Below, one piece after another: positions 40,916-51,529 of a stretch of 64,000 bases of DNA. The notes beneath the pieces were generated by a model, which did not search any database, was not told where the DNA came from, and worked only from the letters and a program-made list of their open reading frames with translations. The position numbers and the translations under genes are program-made. Within the stretch, counting starts at the first letter, position 1. Each line of letters opens with the position of its first letter. The stretch is from an uncultured Paracoccaceae bacterium (lineage in GTDB: Bacteria > Pseudomonadota > Alphaproteobacteria > Rhodobacterales > Rhodobacteraceae): assembly GCA_947503965.1 (NCBI GenBank), contig CANNFU010000002.1, positions 186,001 through 250,000 on the forward strand, written 5' to 3'.

Positions 40916-41718
40916 GCGACATCCTGCAAAAAATCAAAACCTACAAACTGGAAGAGGTCGCAGCCCGCAAGGCCAGTCTGCCCCTTGCCGAGGTTGAAGC
41001 CCGCGCGCACGAGGCACCCGAGCCCCGTGGGTTTGCCGAACGTCTGGCCGAGGCCGCGCGCGAAGGCTACGGCCTGATCGCCGAAATCAAGAAGGCCAGC
41101 CCCTCCAAGGGGCTGATCCGCGCCGATTTCGATCCGCCCGCCTTGGCGCAAGCCTATGCCGAAGGCGGGGCGACGTGCCTGTCCGTGTTGACCGATGGTC
41201 CTTCTTTCCAAGGCGATGACAGCTATCTTACGGCGGCACGCAGTGCTTGCGATCTGCCAGCCCTACGCAAGGATTTCATGTATGACACCTATCAGGTGGC
41301 CGAGGCGCGCGCGCTGCATGCGGACTGCATCCTCATCATTCTGGCCAGCGTTAGCGATGCGCAAGCGCAGGAACTTGAGGACGCCGCCTTTGCCTGGGGC
41401 ATGGATGTCCTGCTAGAAGTGCATGACGCAGCCGAGTTGGAACGCGCCTGCATGCTGAAATCACCCTTGATGGGGATCAACAACCGCAACCTCAAGACGT
41501 TTGAGACAACGCTTGATACGACCCGCACCCTGTCCAAACTGGTGCCCGCGGATCGCACAATTGTCTGTGAAAGCGGGCTGAACACGCCCGAAGAGCTTGC
41601 CGATATGGCCCGTTATGGTGCGCGGACCTTCCTGATCGGGGAAAGCCTGATGCGTCAGGATGATGTCGCAGCCGCCACACGCGCATTATTGGCGAACCCA
41701 CCGCAAGGAGGCATGTAA
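40912..41718 (+). CDS. trpC: Indole-3-glycerol phosphate synthase
   Basis: Closes the indole ring from CdRP. It has 268 residues, a TIM barrel: the N-terminal [21 protein letters not shown], catalytic Lys in [16 protein letters not shown] (about residue 60), Glu in the same strand, [30 protein letters not shown] and [15 protein letters not shown]. Ends [31 protein letters not shown] strong AAGGAGG ribosome site for moaC lies within its last codons. Confidence 0.97.
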   Translation: MSDILQKIKTYKLEEVAARKASLPLAEVEARAHEAPEPRGFAERLAEAAREGYGLIAEIKKASPSKGLIRADFDPPALAQAYAEGGATCLSVLTDGPSFQGDDSYLTAARSACDLPALRKDFMYDTYQVAEARALHADCILIILASVSDAQAQELEDAAFAWGMDVLLEVHDAAELERACMLKSPLMGINNRNLKTFETTLDTTRTLSKLVPADRTIVCESGLNTPEELADMARYGARTFLIGESLMRQDDVAAATRALLANPPQGGM

Positions 41719-42209
41719 TGTCCGGGCTTTCTAAAACTGGGCTTTCGCATTTTGATGGGGACGGCAAGGCGCATATGGTCGATGTCTCTGACAAGCCCGT
41801 CACGGCCCGGATCGCGGTTGCGGAAGGGTATGTCAGGATGTCTGCCGAAACCCTCGCATTGATCACCGAAGGTCGCGCGGATAAGGGCGACGTGCTTGGT
41901 ATCTCACGGATCGCGGGCATCACCGGAGCCAAGAAAACCGCCGATCTGATCCCGCTTTGTCACCCGCTGCCCATCACCAAAGTCGCGCTCGACCTGACCC
42001 CGGACGCCGCGTTGCCGGGTATCCGTATTCAGGCAACCGTGAAAACCGGCGGCCAGACCGGGGTCGAGATGGAGGCGCTGACCGCCGTCAGCACTGCAGC
42101 CCTTACCGTCTACGACATGGTCAAGGCCGTCCAGAAAGACATGGAGATCGGCGGCATCCGCCTGACCTTCAAGGACGGTGGCAAATCGGGGCGCTTTGAA
42201 AACCCATGA
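41718..42209 (+). CDS. moaC: Cyclic pyranopterin monophosphate synthase accessory protein
   Basis: Second protein of the first step of molybdenum cofactor synthesis (with MoaA, not seen here). It has 163 residues. Motifs: [22 protein letters not shown] at the N-terminus, [33 protein letters not shown] with the catalytic residues, and [29 protein letters not shown]. Its ATG shares one base with the trpC stop and has AAGGAGG before it. It overlaps the GIY-YIG gene by four bases. Confidence 0.97.
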   Translation: MSGLSKTGLSHFDGDGKAHMVDVSDKPVTARIAVAEGYVRMSAETLALITEGRADKGDVLGISRIAGITGAKKTADLIPLCHPLPITKVALDLTPDAALPGIRIQATVKTGGQTGVEMEALTAVSTAALTVYDMVKAVQKDMEIGGIRLTFKDGGKSGRFENP

Positions 42210-43108
42210 ATTCGCAAGGTCGATCCCTGGAACTGTTCTTTGTGGATGGTCGACCAGACGGCATGCTGACCGCGGAAGTTTTTAATTGGACAGGCCACGT
42301 CCTGCGGGCGCCACGCACCCAATTGAAAGAGGCTCTCGCCCGTGAAGAGGCTGGCTTCACCGGCGTTTATCTGCTTTTTGGCGAACGCGATGGCGATCCT
42401 CGGCTTTATGTGGGCGAAGCTGAAGATATACGTCTGCGCCTTAAGGATCATGCGGTGAAGAAAGACTGGTGGGAGTTTGCCGTGCTAATCACCTCAGCGG
42501 CAAACAATCTGCACAAAGCGCATGTGAAGTATCTTGAATCGCGACTGGTCGAGATTGCAGCCGAGGTAGGCAATATCCAGTTAGACAATGGCAACATTCC
42601 ACCCCGTAGCAGCCTCAACGAAGCGGCTCAAGCAAACATGGAAAGCTACATCGATACATTGATGATGGTATTGCCCGCCATTCGAATTGACGCGTTTTTG
42701 AGCAAGAAACGCAGCGTGAGAAGCATTGAATTCGCAACGACGGAAGATGGAGAGGCGACGCGGTTCACATTCAAGATGCCGCGACATGACGTTGAAGCCT
42801 ACGCCGTGCTTCGACAGGGTGAGTTGATTGTGGAGGCGGGATCGCGAGTCCGACCGGCATGGGTCGGAGACCGCAAACACAACACTCATTATTACAGGCT
42901 GCACGATGAACTTGTCGCAAAGAAGATCATCAGGCCTGACGGTTCAGGTGGAGTGATGGTTGAGGATTATGCGTTTTCCAGCCCATCTGCCGCTGCCGCA
43001 GTTGTAGCCGGTAGATCAGCAAATGGCCGCACATCTTGGACGGTGATCGACACCGGCATGACCTACGCCGAGTGGGAAGAAAGGAATTTGGAAGGGGATC
43101 AGGAATGA
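42206..43108 (+). CDS. GIY-YIG nuclease-domain protein with DUF4357
   Basis: A 300-residue protein. Near residues 52-127 is a GIY-YIG domain: [22 protein letters not shown] (GIY and YIG equivalents GVY and YVG), the Arg in IRLRLKDH and the Glu in [11 protein letters not shown], so the catalytic set looks complete. The C-terminal half (about 220-290) is DUF4357-like ([25 protein letters not shown]). Such proteins are common in defence and phage-linked settings; a cellular role is unknown. It lies between moaC and moeA with four-base overlaps on both sides. Its codons are more A/T-ending than those of its neighbours, which fits a later insertion. Confidence 0.85.
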   Translation: MNSQGRSLELFFVDGRPDGMLTAEVFNWTGHVLRAPRTQLKEALAREEAGFTGVYLLFGERDGDPRLYVGEAEDIRLRLKDHAVKKDWWEFAVLITSAANNLHKAHVKYLESRLVEIAAEVGNIQLDNGNIPPRSSLNEAAQANMESYIDTLMMVLPAIRIDAFLSKKRSVRSIEFATTEDGEATRFTFKMPRHDVEAYAVLRQGELIVEAGSRVRPAWVGDRKHNTHYYRLHDELVAKKIIRPDGSGGVMVEDYAFSSPSAAAAVVAGRSANGRTSWTVIDTGMTYAEWEERNLEGDQE

Positions 43109-44277
43109 TCACCGTAGAGGAAGCGCTGACCCATCTCTTCGCACTAGTCGCCCCGCTGGAAACTGAGCATGTCGACCTGAATGCCGCGTCCGGGCGGGTG
43201 CTTTCAAAGGATGTCACCGCCCGCCGCGATCAACCGCCTTTTGCGGCCTCTGCCATGGACGGTTACGCCGTCCCAACCGGCGATGCGACCCCCGGTGCCA
43301 CCCTGACTGTGATCGGCGAGGCGGCGGCTGGCCACAGCTATGCAGGCCATATCGGGCCGGGACAGGCTGCGCGGATCTTTACCGGCGCGCCGTTGCCTGA
43401 GGGTGCCGACTGGGTTGTCATTCAGGAAGACGTGACCCGATCAGGCAATACAATCACATTGTCTGACAGGCTTGAGACGAAGTCCCACGTGCGCCCCGCC
43501 GGGGCTGATTTCAAAACAGGTGACAAGATCACGGCCCCTCGTCTGCTGTCCCCGTCTGACATCGCGCTGCTTGCCGCGATGAACATCCCGAAGGTCCCTG
43601 TCACACGTAAGCCCGTTGTTGCGATCATCGCCACAGGCGATGAACTCGTCCAACCCGGCGAGGAACCCGGCCCGGATCAGATCATCGCATCAAACAGCCA
43701 TGGCCTTGCTGCGTTGGTCGCGGAAAACGGGGCGGCGGCGCGTCTTTTGCCCATCGCGCACGATAACGCCCCTGCCCTGCGGCTTGCCTTTGATCTGGCA
43801 AGCGACGCTGACCTGATCGTCACCATCGGTGGCGCATCGGTCGGCGATCATGATCTGGTCGGTGAAATTGCGCAGGACCAGGGCATGGAACGCGCCTTTT
43901 ACAAAATTGCCATGCGACCGGGCAAACCGTTGATGGCCGGGCGCATGGGTCCCGCCACGATGATCGGGCTGCCGGGAAATCCGGTCTCGGCCATGGTCTG
44001 CGGTCATGTCTTCTTGCTGCCTGTCATCCGCAAAATGCTGGGGCTGCCAGCCGCCCCTGCCCCGCGCCAGACAGCAAAACTGGCCGGAAACATTTCGGTG
44101 AACGGACCGCGCGAACATTATATGCGGGCCAGACTTGATGCAGACGGTGTCACTGTTTTTGACCGGCAGGACAGTTCACTGCTGACGGTACTGTCGGACG
44201 CCAATTGCCTTGTCGTGCGGCCTGTGAATGATGGCCCGCGTCATGCTGGCCAAGATGTTGAAATTATTCATCTGTGA
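43105..44277 (+). CDS. moeA: Molybdopterin molybdenumtransferase
   Basis: Inserts molybdate into adenylylated molybdopterin. It has 390 residues from the ATG at 43105 ([15 protein letters not shown]), preceded by GAAGGGG; an in-frame start at 43036 would fall inside the previous gene. Motifs: LLDQPPFAASAMDGYA-like (QPPFAASAMDGYAVP), GQAARIFTGAPLPEGADWVV, IATGDELVQPGEEPGPDQI, TIGGASVGDHDLV (Mg/MPT site), KIAMRPGKPLMAG and GLPGNPVSAMV. It follows the GIY-YIG gene by ATGA overlap and closes the operon before lexA. Confidence 0.96.
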   Translation: MITVEEALTHLFALVAPLETEHVDLNAASGRVLSKDVTARRDQPPFAASAMDGYAVPTGDATPGATLTVIGEAAAGHSYAGHIGPGQAARIFTGAPLPEGADWVVIQEDVTRSGNTITLSDRLETKSHVRPAGADFKTGDKITAPRLLSPSDIALLAAMNIPKVPVTRKPVVAIIATGDELVQPGEEPGPDQIIASNSHGLAALVAENGAAARLLPIAHDNAPALRLAFDLASDADLIVTIGGASVGDHDLVGEIAQDQGMERAFYKIAMRPGKPLMAGRMGPATMIGLPGNPVSAMVCGHVFLLPVIRKMLGLPAAPAPRQTAKLAGNISVNGPREHYMRARLDADGVTVFDRQDSSLLTVLSDANCLVVRPVNDGPRHAGQDVEIIHL

Positions 44278-44302
44278 TGTTTTCGCACTGTGACCAAATG
44301 AA

Positions 44303-44331
44303 TTGACACAAAACAAGAACATGACTAGAAC
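44303..44331 (+). promoter_or_regulatory. lexA promoter with LexA box
   Basis: TTGACA (44303-44308), a 17-base spacer and TAGAAC (44326-44331) make a good sigma-70-like promoter. Overlapping it is GAAC-ATGACTA-GAAC (44317-44331), a perfect alphaproteobacterial SOS box (GTTC-N7-GTTC on the other strand). LexA bound here would block RNA polymerase, i.e. autorepression. Confidence 0.85.
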
Positions 44332-44361
44332 ATATGCAAAACCTGATAGGGGGAGCAGCAT

Positions 44362-45048
44362 ATGTTAACCAAGAAACAACTCGACCTGCTGGAGTTTATC
44401 CACAAGCGGGTGCAACGCGACGGTGTCCCGCCCAGCTTTGATGAGATGAAAGAGGCGCTTGATCTGCGCTCCAAATCCGGGATCCACCGGCTGATCACGG
44501 CACTGGAAGAACGCGGATTTATCCGGCGCCTCGCCCACCGCGCGCGTGCGCTGGAAATCGTGAAACTGCCCGATGCGATGCAGGCCAAGACCGGCTTTAC
44601 CCCCCGCGTCATTGATGGCGACAAGCCCGACAACACACCGCCCAAGGCTATCCCGATTGACACGGGCGCGGTTGAACTGCCTGTGATGGGCCGTATCGCC
44701 GCCGGTGTTCCGATCGAGGCGATCAGCCAGGTATCGCACAGCGTATCGGTCCCTGGGTCAATGGTCGGTGGTGGTGAACATTATGCGCTTGAGGTCAAAG
44801 GGGATTCGATGATCGACGCCGGGATCAATGATGGCGATGTCGTCGTGATCAAGGAAACCACCGTGGCCGATAATGGCGATATTGTTGTCGCCTTGGTCGA
44901 AGGTCATGAAGCCACACTGAAACGGTTCCGCCGCAACGGCAGCGCTATCGCTTTGGAGGCTGCAAACCCAGCCTATGAAACGCGCGTCTTCCGGGATGAT
45001 CAGGTCAAGGTGCAAGGGCGGCTCGTCGGGTTGATCCGCACTTACTGA
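44362..45048 (+). CDS. lexA: SOS repressor LexA
   Basis: Represses the SOS regulon and cleaves itself when RecA filaments form. It has 228 residues. The N-terminal winged HTH has [20 protein letters not shown] and [18 protein letters not shown]. The self-cleavage bond is Ala114-Gly115 in [10 protein letters not shown]; Ser149 (GDSMIDAG) and Lys187 (EATLKRF) form the catalytic pair. A longer linker (about 70-105) than in E. coli is normal in alphaproteobacteria. It has its own SOS-boxed promoter and a terminator at 45071-45093. Convergent with comEC, overlapping seven bases. Confidence 0.97.
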   Translation: MLTKKQLDLLEFIHKRVQRDGVPPSFDEMKEALDLRSKSGIHRLITALEERGFIRRLAHRARALEIVKLPDAMQAKTGFTPRVIDGDKPDNTPPKAIPIDTGAVELPVMGRIAAGVPIEAISQVSHSVSVPGSMVGGGEHYALEVKGDSMIDAGINDGDVVVIKETTVADNGDIVVALVEGHEATLKRFRRNGSAIALEAANPAYETRVFRDDQVKVQGRLVGLIRTY

Positions 45049-47171
45049 TCTGTGCTGTTTTGGGTCAAAAGGGTCGCCTCGGCGGCCCTTTTTGTGTCAG
45101 AGCGCGCAAGAATGATCACATCCTGCACCCCACCTTGCTGGCCGCTCCACGGTCGCGCGCCGACAACGGATTGCGCCGATGTCACTTGCAAATCTCCACC
45201 TTCCGACACATCCAGCGCAAGCGATCCGGTATCGCGCAATCGCGCGAGGTCGAACACTTCGCACGGCCGCGGCGCGTCGATCACCTGATTGCTGATCAGG
45301 ACATGCGCGCCGCCACAGCCATTCAGGTCCGCCAGCGCCGTTTTTCCGGAGACTTGAACGATACGCCATCCCGCCATCTCAACCGTCACCACACGCCCTT
45401 GTCGATAGATGCCAGCCCGATCAGCCGCGATGTCCTGCGCCACGGGCGCGCCATCATTCTCCAACCAGATGCCCGCAACAAAGCCGCTACCGCTTGGTTT
45501 CGATAACGCCCGTCCATTATCCGTCAACACGCCGATCAACGATCCATTATCTGCGACCAGCAACCGGGGCCGGTCTGTCTGCACCCACAAAACGCCCGCA
45601 ATCACCGGCAGAGCAAGACCCGCAAAGCGGCCACGGCCCCGCCACAAGACAAACCAAAGCAAACCAAATGTCAGCACTGGCAGCACAAGTGGATCAGGCG
45701 CGTGAACGTGGCTCAGCGCGCCACTCAGCCCCGCCACATGTTCCGCGACAAACAGAATCCAACGCAGCCCAAGATCCATCAACCAAAGCCCCACCTGCCA
45801 TAGACCAAACGGCGCAAGACACAACGCCAGAACCGCGGCTGGCATGACCAGAATGCCCATCAACGGCACGCTCAACACATTGGCGATCAACCCATAATGG
45901 GCGATCTGATTGAAATGCGCAGCCGCAAAAGGGGCGGTTGCAAGCCCGGCAACAAAGGACGAAATGACAACAGACAAAACCGCACGCGACCATTTTGGCA
46001 GAGCCGTCATATCCAGGTGGCGCAAGGCACCAAAGACGAACACCAAGGCTGTCGTGGCCGCAAATGACATCTGAAATCCGGGGCCTGCCAACGCCTCTGG
46101 CTGCCAAACCAGAACTATGATTGCCGCCATCGCCACTGCGCGCAAGGTTAGCGCGCGCCGATCCAGCAGAACCGCCACCAACATCACCGCCACCATGACA
46201 AAGGCCCGTTCCGTCGCCACATTGCCCCCGGACAGCGCAAGATAGAATGCGCCAACGATCAATGCACACACCGCCGCGATCTTCTTGGTCGGAAACCGCA
46301 GCGCGACACCTGGGATCACGGCCAAACCATACCGGACAACCGCAAAAATAAACCCGGTCAACAACCCCATATGCAGCCCCGAAATGGCCAGCAGATGCGC
46401 CAGATTTGCCGCCCGCAAATCAGCCAGCACGGCCTGCCCCATGGCTGATCTGTCGCCCGTCATGATCGCGGCGGCAAACGCGCCGGTATCGCCCGGCATC
46501 GCATCCTGCACCGCATTTGACAGCGTCATGCGCGTTGAAAAGACCCAGAACCGCCAGCCAGCCCCTTGTGGCGCATCCAATCGCAGAATGGGCGTGCGCG
46601 TATACCCCACGGCACCCAGTTTCAAAAACCACGCATGCCGCTGGAAATCGAAGCCGCCCGGCTCGGCAGGCCCCGCTGGCGGCGATAAATGCCCTGTCAT
46701 GATCAGCAGATCACCGGGCTGAAACGTGGTGATGACCTGATCGCCATGCACCGAGACACGCACACGGTCCGGGGTGCGCGCAGGCGACATACGCGCCAGC
46801 ACCACCTGATCCAGCGTCAACCGCGTTGCATCGCTGGCAGAGCGGTCGATATTCACGACCCGCCCTTCAATCGGACCATAGTAGCGAAAGCCCAATACCG
46901 GCGCTTCAACGCTGTGTGTCCGCCACTGCGCCAGACCAAACCCGGTCAATATCAGCACCACCGCAACGAAGATCGGCGTATAGGCAATGTGAACAATCCG
47001 GGCAGCAAGGCCCGCCATGGCGAGAATGATGCCCCCCATCGCCAGCGCCGCAAAATCCGGTTCTGTTGGCAACCCGAAATAGGCGCCGATACCGATAGCC
47101 AGACAAACCGGAACCCAACCGATCAGGCCGCCACGCTGGGCCAAAAGCACGTCTTCGATGACGGCACGCAC
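45042..47171 (-). CDS. comEC: ComEC/Rec2-family DNA uptake channel protein
   Basis: A 709-residue polytopic inner-membrane protein for transport of single-stranded DNA. The N-terminal region holds helices and an OB-like DUF4131 part ([49 protein letters not shown]). The Competence domain has [21 protein letters not shown] and many helices to about residue 520. The C-terminal part (about 530-700) is short and has no clear HxHxDH metallo-beta-lactamase motif, which is usual in alphaproteobacterial members. Divergent from gltX. In gene-transfer-agent-making relatives ComEC is needed for uptake of GTA DNA, so its presence with the lysis cassette at 55-57 kb is of note. Confidence 0.92.
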   Translation of the reverse strand: MRAVIEDVLLAQRGGLIGWVPVCLAIGIGAYFGLPTEPDFAALAMGGIILAMAGLAARIVHIAYTPIFVAVVLILTGFGLAQWRTHSVEAPVLGFRYYGPIEGRVVNIDRSASDATRLTLDQVVLARMSPARTPDRVRVSVHGDQVITTFQPGDLLIMTGHLSPPAGPAEPGGFDFQRHAWFLKLGAVGYTRTPILRLDAPQGAGWRFWVFSTRMTLSNAVQDAMPGDTGAFAAAIMTGDRSAMGQAVLADLRAANLAHLLAISGLHMGLLTGFIFAVVRYGLAVIPGVALRFPTKKIAAVCALIVGAFYLALSGGNVATERAFVMVAVMLVAVLLDRRALTLRAVAMAAIIVLVWQPEALAGPGFQMSFAATTALVFVFGALRHLDMTALPKWSRAVLSVVISSFVAGLATAPFAAAHFNQIAHYGLIANVLSVPLMGILVMPAAVLALCLAPFGLWQVGLWLMDLGLRWILFVAEHVAGLSGALSHVHAPDPLVLPVLTFGLLWFVLWRGRGRFAGLALPVIAGVLWVQTDRPRLLVADNGSLIGVLTDNGRALSKPSGSGFVAGIWLENDGAPVAQDIAADRAGIYRQGRVVTVEMAGWRIVQVSGKTALADLNGCGGAHVLISNQVIDAPRPCEVFDLARLRDTGSLALDVSEGGDLQVTSAQSVVGARPWSGQQGGVQDVIILARSDTKRAAEATLLTQNSTDQ
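45071..45093 (+). terminator. lexA terminator, inside the comEC 3' end
   Basis: GGGTCGCC and GGCGGCCC pair (one G-T) around TC, followed by TTTTTGTG on the plus strand. It lies within the last codons of the convergent comEC. Confidence 0.8.
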
Positions 47172-47255
47172 TTGTCCTTAACCCCGCAGTTTCGTATGCC
47201 CAAAGCGCAAGCCGGGACCCTACCGGAAAGCTGGTTAGCGAAAGGTTAATGCCCC

Positions 47256-48650
47256 ATGTCCCTTGTCACACGTTTCGCCCCGTCGCCGACCGGTGCATTG
47301 CATATCGGCAGTGCCCGAACAGCCTTGTTCAACTGGCTTTATGCGCGGGGCCGCGGCGGCAAATTCCTGCTGCGGATCGAAGACACGGACAAGGCCCGGT
47401 CGACCGACACGAACACGCAAGCCATCCTTGATGGGTTGACCTGGCTGGGGCTTGACTGGGACGGTGAACCGACCAGCCAGGCGGCCAATGCAAACCGACA
47501 TGCGGCTGTCGCGAATGAACTGCTGGCTGCCGGTGCGGCATATAAATGTTTCAGCACACAAGAGGAAATCGAAGCCTTTCGCGAAAAGGCGCGCGCGGAA
47601 AAAACCTCAACCCTGTTCCGCTCTCCGTGGCGCGATGTGCCGGCAAGCGATCATCCCGACGCGCCTTATGTCATCCGCATCAAGGCCCCCCGCGACGGGC
47701 AGACCACGCTGCATGACGAAGTACAGGGGGATGTGACCTGGCAAAATGATCAGCTCGACGACATGATCCTGCTGCGGTCCGATGGCACACCAGTCTACAT
47801 GCTTGCCGTTGTGGTCGATGACCATGATATGGGCGTGACCCACGTGATCCGGGGCGATGATCATCTGGCCAATGCGTTCCGCCAGAACATGATCTACGAC
47901 GCGATGGGTTGGAACAAACCCATCTTTGCGCATATTCCGCTGATTTTCGGCCCCGATGGCAAGAAACTGTCAAAACGACACGGGGCCACGGGTGCCGCCG
48001 AATATCAGGCGATGGGGTATCCCGCCGCTGGCATGCGAAACTACCTCGCGCGATTGGGCTGGAGCCACGGTGACGATGAATTCTTTACAGACGCGCAGGC
48101 GAAAGAGTGGTTTGATCTTTCAGGGATTGGTAAGTCACCTGCCCGGTTTGATTTCAAAAAGCTCGAAAACATCTGCGGCCAACATATCGCCGCGGCGGAC
48201 GATGCTGCACTGCTGCAAGAAATTCAGAATTACCTTGCGGCAACGGGTGCAGAAGGACTGACTGAAACACAAGCTGACGGGATGTTACGCGGCATGCACT
48301 GCCTGAAAGAACGCGCAAAGATCATGCCCGAGCTTATTGAAAAAGCGCACTTTATTCTAACTGAACGGCCAATCGCGCCAGATGAGAAGGCATCTAAAAA
48401 TCTCGATGATGTATCCCGTGGTATACTGGGAGAATTGACGCCGCACTTGCAAAATGCTAGCTGGTCACGTGACGCTCTTGAACAAGTTGTCGCGTCTGTT
48501 GCCGAAGCTCATGAAATGAAACTTGGCAAGCTTGCGGGTCCGCTGCGTGCAGCACTTGCAGGGCGCGCAGTGACACCAAGCGTGTTCGATATGATGTTGG
48601 TCCTGGGGCAAGATGAAACCATCGCCCGCCTGCAGGACGCCAGCGCCTGA
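47256..48650 (+). CDS. gltX: Glutamyl-tRNA synthetase
   Basis: Charges tRNA-Glu (class I). It has 464 residues. The HIGH-type motif is [18 protein letters not shown], then the Glu-binding [22 protein letters not shown] and the KMSKS form KKLSKRHGA. The anticodon-binding C-terminal part follows. From about 48200 to 48560 the codons become clearly more A/T-ending (GAA, GTT, CTT, AAT) than in the first two thirds, although the frame and protein pattern stay intact; this might mark homologous exchange with another lineage. The start at 47256 ([13 protein letters not shown]) is the standard one. Confidence 0.96.
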   Translation: MSLVTRFAPSPTGALHIGSARTALFNWLYARGRGGKFLLRIEDTDKARSTDTNTQAILDGLTWLGLDWDGEPTSQAANANRHAAVANELLAAGAAYKCFSTQEEIEAFREKARAEKTSTLFRSPWRDVPASDHPDAPYVIRIKAPRDGQTTLHDEVQGDVTWQNDQLDDMILLRSDGTPVYMLAVVVDDHDMGVTHVIRGDDHLANAFRQNMIYDAMGWNKPIFAHIPLIFGPDGKKLSKRHGATGAAEYQAMGYPAAGMRNYLARLGWSHGDDEFFTDAQAKEWFDLSGIGKSPARFDFKKLENICGQHIAAADDAALLQEIQNYLAATGAEGLTETQADGMLRGMHCLKERAKIMPELIEKAHFILTERPIAPDEKASKNLDDVSRGILGELTPHLQNASWSRDALEQVVASVAEAHEMKLGKLAGPLRAALAGRAVTPSVFDMMLVLGQDETIARLQDASA

Positions 48651-48745
48651 AACCAATTCGTTACGAATGGTAGGTAACTGGCCACCGACGAGGTAAAACG
48701 CGCCGGCGACGCAAGACGCATGCGTGACAGATAAGGGGAAGTACC

Positions 48746-50041
48746 ATGGCCGAAAACACGGATACCGCAAAGCTTACCATCAAGGGTAAGACATATGACC
48801 TTCCCATGCATTCGCCCACCGATGGTCCCGATGTCATCGATATTCGCAAGCTCTATGGCCAGGCGGATGTTTTCACCTATGATCCTGGCTTTACGTCCAC
48901 AGCAGCCTGCGACAGCACGATTACGTTTATTGATGGCGAAAAAGGCGTACTGCTGCACCGCGGCTACCCGATTGATCAGCTGGCAGCGAAATCACATTAC
49001 CTCGAGGTGTGCTATCTGTTGCTTTATGGTGAGCTGCCATCGGCGACTGAATTGGAAAAATTCGAAAGCCTGGTGACAAACCACACCATGCTGCACGAAC
49101 AGATGGCAAATTTCTTCCGCGGTTTCCGGCGCGACGCGCACCCGATGGCCATCATGGTCGGCGTCGTGGGTGCGATGTCTGCATTCTATCACGACAGTAC
49201 GGATATCAACGACGCGCACCAACGAGAGGTCGCAACGATCCGCCTGATCGCAAAAATGCCGACAATTGCCGCCTGGGCTTACAAATACACGATCGGGCAG
49301 CCTTTCGTGTATCCGCGCAATGATCTGGACTATGCGTCAAACTTTCTGCGCATGTGCTTTGCCGTCCCGGCCGAGGATTACAATGTCGATCCGATCCTCG
49401 CCCGCGCGATGGACCGGATTTTCACACTACACGCTGACCATGAACAGAATGCATCGACGTCAACGGTGCGTCTGGCCTCATCGTCGGGTGCCAATCCGTT
49501 TGCCTGTATTGCCGCCGGTATCGCATGCCTCTGGGGCCCCGCACATGGTGGTGCAAATCAGGCCTGTCTGGAAATGCTCAAGGAAATCGGCACGCCCGAC
49601 CGCATTCCGGAATTCATCGCCCGTGCGAAAGACAAGAATGACAGCTATCGCCTGATGGGCTTTGGCCACCGAGTCTACAAAAACTTCGACCCGCGCGCGA
49701 CCGTGATGAAGGAAAGCGCGGATGAGGTTCTGGCCCTGCTGGGCGTGGAAAACAACCCTATCCTGCAAGTTGCAATTGAGCTTGAGAAACAGGCGCTGGC
49801 AGATCCATATTTCGCCGAGAAGAAACTGTTCCCCAATGTGGATTTCTACTCTGGCATCATTCTTGAGGCGATGGGCTTCCCGACCTCGATGTTCACGCCG
49901 ATCTTTGCACTGGCGCGGACAGTGGGCTGGATCTCGCAATGGTCCGAACAGCTTGCCGATCCACAGCTCAAGATCGGGCGGCCACGGCAGCTGTATCTGG
50001 GCGAGCTATCCCGCGACTACGTCGACATCGAAAAGCGCTGA
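48746..50041 (+). CDS. gltA: Citrate synthase (type II)
   Basis: First step of the TCA cycle: acetyl-CoA plus oxaloacetate to citrate. It has 431 residues. The N-terminus ([30 protein letters not shown]) with the beta hairpin is typical of hexameric NADH-regulated type II enzymes. Catalytic parts are [23 protein letters not shown] (first His), [16 protein letters not shown] (His of the active site) and [15 protein letters not shown] (His, Arg), with Asp in [21 protein letters not shown] lies before the ATG. A classic terminator follows at 50049-50074. Confidence 0.97.
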   Translation: MAENTDTAKLTIKGKTYDLPMHSPTDGPDVIDIRKLYGQADVFTYDPGFTSTAACDSTITFIDGEKGVLLHRGYPIDQLAAKSHYLEVCYLLLYGELPSATELEKFESLVTNHTMLHEQMANFFRGFRRDAHPMAIMVGVVGAMSAFYHDSTDINDAHQREVATIRLIAKMPTIAAWAYKYTIGQPFVYPRNDLDYASNFLRMCFAVPAEDYNVDPILARAMDRIFTLHADHEQNASTSTVRLASSSGANPFACIAAGIACLWGPAHGGANQACLEMLKEIGTPDRIPEFIARAKDKNDSYRLMGFGHRVYKNFDPRATVMKESADEVLALLGVENNPILQVAIELEKQALADPYFAEKKLFPNVDFYSGIILEAMGFPTSMFTPIFALARTVGWISQWSEQLADPQLKIGRPRQLYLGELSRDYVDIEKR

Positions 50042-50048
50042 CCTAGAT

Positions 50049-50074
50049 GGGCCGTCTTTTTGGACGGCCCTTTT
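50049..50074 (+). terminator. gltA terminator
   Basis: GGGCCGTC, loop of TTTTTG, GACGGCCC, then TTTTCG: a clear Rho-independent terminator eight bases after the gltA stop. Confidence 0.9.
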
Positions 50075-50124
50075 CGTTTTGCGCCCATCATGACAGTTTT
50101 CGCGCAATAACCGGAGCTTTCGAA

Positions 50125-50876
50125 ATGAAGTTTCACCTGCTCGCACTCGCGCTGCTTATTGCGCCCGGCATGCTCAGGGCAGGCGACCCCTGCCCCATCG
50201 CGGTGGAGATCAACGATCTGGGCGCGCCATCATGGCTGGACCGCGATACAATATTGAACGATCTGACATCGCAAAGTCCGTGGATCGGGATCAGCCATAA
50301 TTATCGTGAAGATGGCATTACTCTGACATATATTGCCAGACAAAGCCCTGCAGAAGCAGCAGGTCTACAAGTGGGTGACTTGATCACCGCAATCGACGGC
50401 GTTCCGACATCCGACAAAGCAACAGTCGACGCGCTTTTTGACGCAAAGCAAATTGGCGACCGCATGACATTCACACGCAGCGGTCTGCCGCCCGCCACTG
50501 TGACAATCGGCCGGACCGACCCCGTCGCGATTGGCTTGGTCAGGGCGCTGGCCGATGTGGACTGCAGACGCAGTAATCTATCATACCCGACCGACGACGA
50601 AAAAAGGCGGGTTATGCCGCTTCTTTTTGACGCCAACCGAGGTTTTCGTTGTGACGATGCCCATATCGCCCTTCAGGCTATTGCCGAACGCGATTATCAG
50701 ACACGGGTCTATTTCGTCCGTGGCAGTCGCCGCATATTAAGACCATGCCCTATTGGGGCACGACCTGTATCAACAGCGCGGGCGTTGACGGTGAAGCCCT
50801 TTCTGCCAGCACACTGCTTTCGGCGATGGAACCGGTCATTCAGGCATATGTGCAGGACCGGTTTGAAAACCCGTGA
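50125..50876 (+). pseudogene. Exported PDZ-domain protein, broken by a one-base frameshift
   Basis: The protein starts MKFHLLALALLIAPGML (signal peptide, cleavage near RAG|DPC), has a PDZ-like domain at about residues 60-120 (YIARQSPAEAAGLQVGDLITAIDGVP) and Cys residues in VDCRRSN and FRCDDAH. After RDYQTRVYF (near 50715) the frame becomes unlikely (basic, run-on to 50952). One missing base at the TTT run restores a good C-terminus in the third frame: RPWQSPHIKTMPYWGTTC and on to EPVIQAYVQDRFENP, stop 50874-50876. That stop overlaps the next ATG as TGATG, as in a real operon, which supports the shifted frame. This could be a true mutation or a base-call error. Function unknown. Confidence 0.75.
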
Positions 50877-51379
50877 TGCTAAAGACCGAGCGGCTGATCC
50901 TTCGGGCGGCGAAACAAGACGATTTGCAGGACCTTTTCGCGATTTTCGGTGATCCGCGTGCGATGCAATACTGGTCTACCGCACCGCATGAAAACCCTGC
51001 TCGGACGCAGGAAAACCTTGACCGGCTAATAGCCTCTGCCGACACACAATTGGTCTATTTTGTGATTGAAATGGGCGGTCGTGCCATCGGCACGGCGGGC
51101 ATGCACAAGGACAGCGAAGTTGGCTTCTTGCTCCATCCCGACTACTGGCGACAAGGCATCGTGACCGAGGCGATGCGCGCCATCATACCTTATCTTTTTG
51201 CGGAAACCGATGTGGCCGCGCTGACCGCAGATGTGGACCCGCGGAATGACGCATCAATTGGGCTGCTCAAATCGTTGGGGTTTACTGAAACCCACCGGGC
51301 CAAAAACACGTTCTGCATCAATGGGGAATGGTCCGATAGCATCTACTTTGCCTTGCCGCGCCCGACTGCTTTAGGCTAA
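50876..51379 (+). CDS. RimJ/RimL-type GNAT acetyltransferase
   Basis: A 167-residue acetyltransferase with the RimJ/RimL pattern: MLKTERLILRAAKQDDLQDLFAIFGDPRAMQYW at the N-terminus, GFLLHPDYWRQGIVTEAMRAIIPYLF (acetyl-CoA site) and ALTADVDPRNDASIGLLKSLGF. Substrate unknown (ribosomal protein or small molecule). The ATG at 50876 overlaps the corrected stop of the PDZ gene by one base, so it was or is co-translated with it. Confidence 0.9.
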   Translation: MLKTERLILRAAKQDDLQDLFAIFGDPRAMQYWSTAPHENPARTQENLDRLIASADTQLVYFVIEMGGRAIGTAGMHKDSEVGFLLHPDYWRQGIVTEAMRAIIPYLFAETDVAALTADVDPRNDASIGLLKSLGFTETHRAKNTFCINGEWSDSIYFALPRPTALG

Positions 51380-51529
51380 GCAAACCTTGGTCATCAGTTC
51401 ACCAAGGCGTCGCCATCCCGCTAAACCTGATATTGGCAAATAATCCCTGCTGACCTTTTCAGCCGGACGACAAGGGCGACCATCCCCCCTTCTGCACGGG
51501 GTCCGGCTTACGCAAGAAAGGCCAGATCA

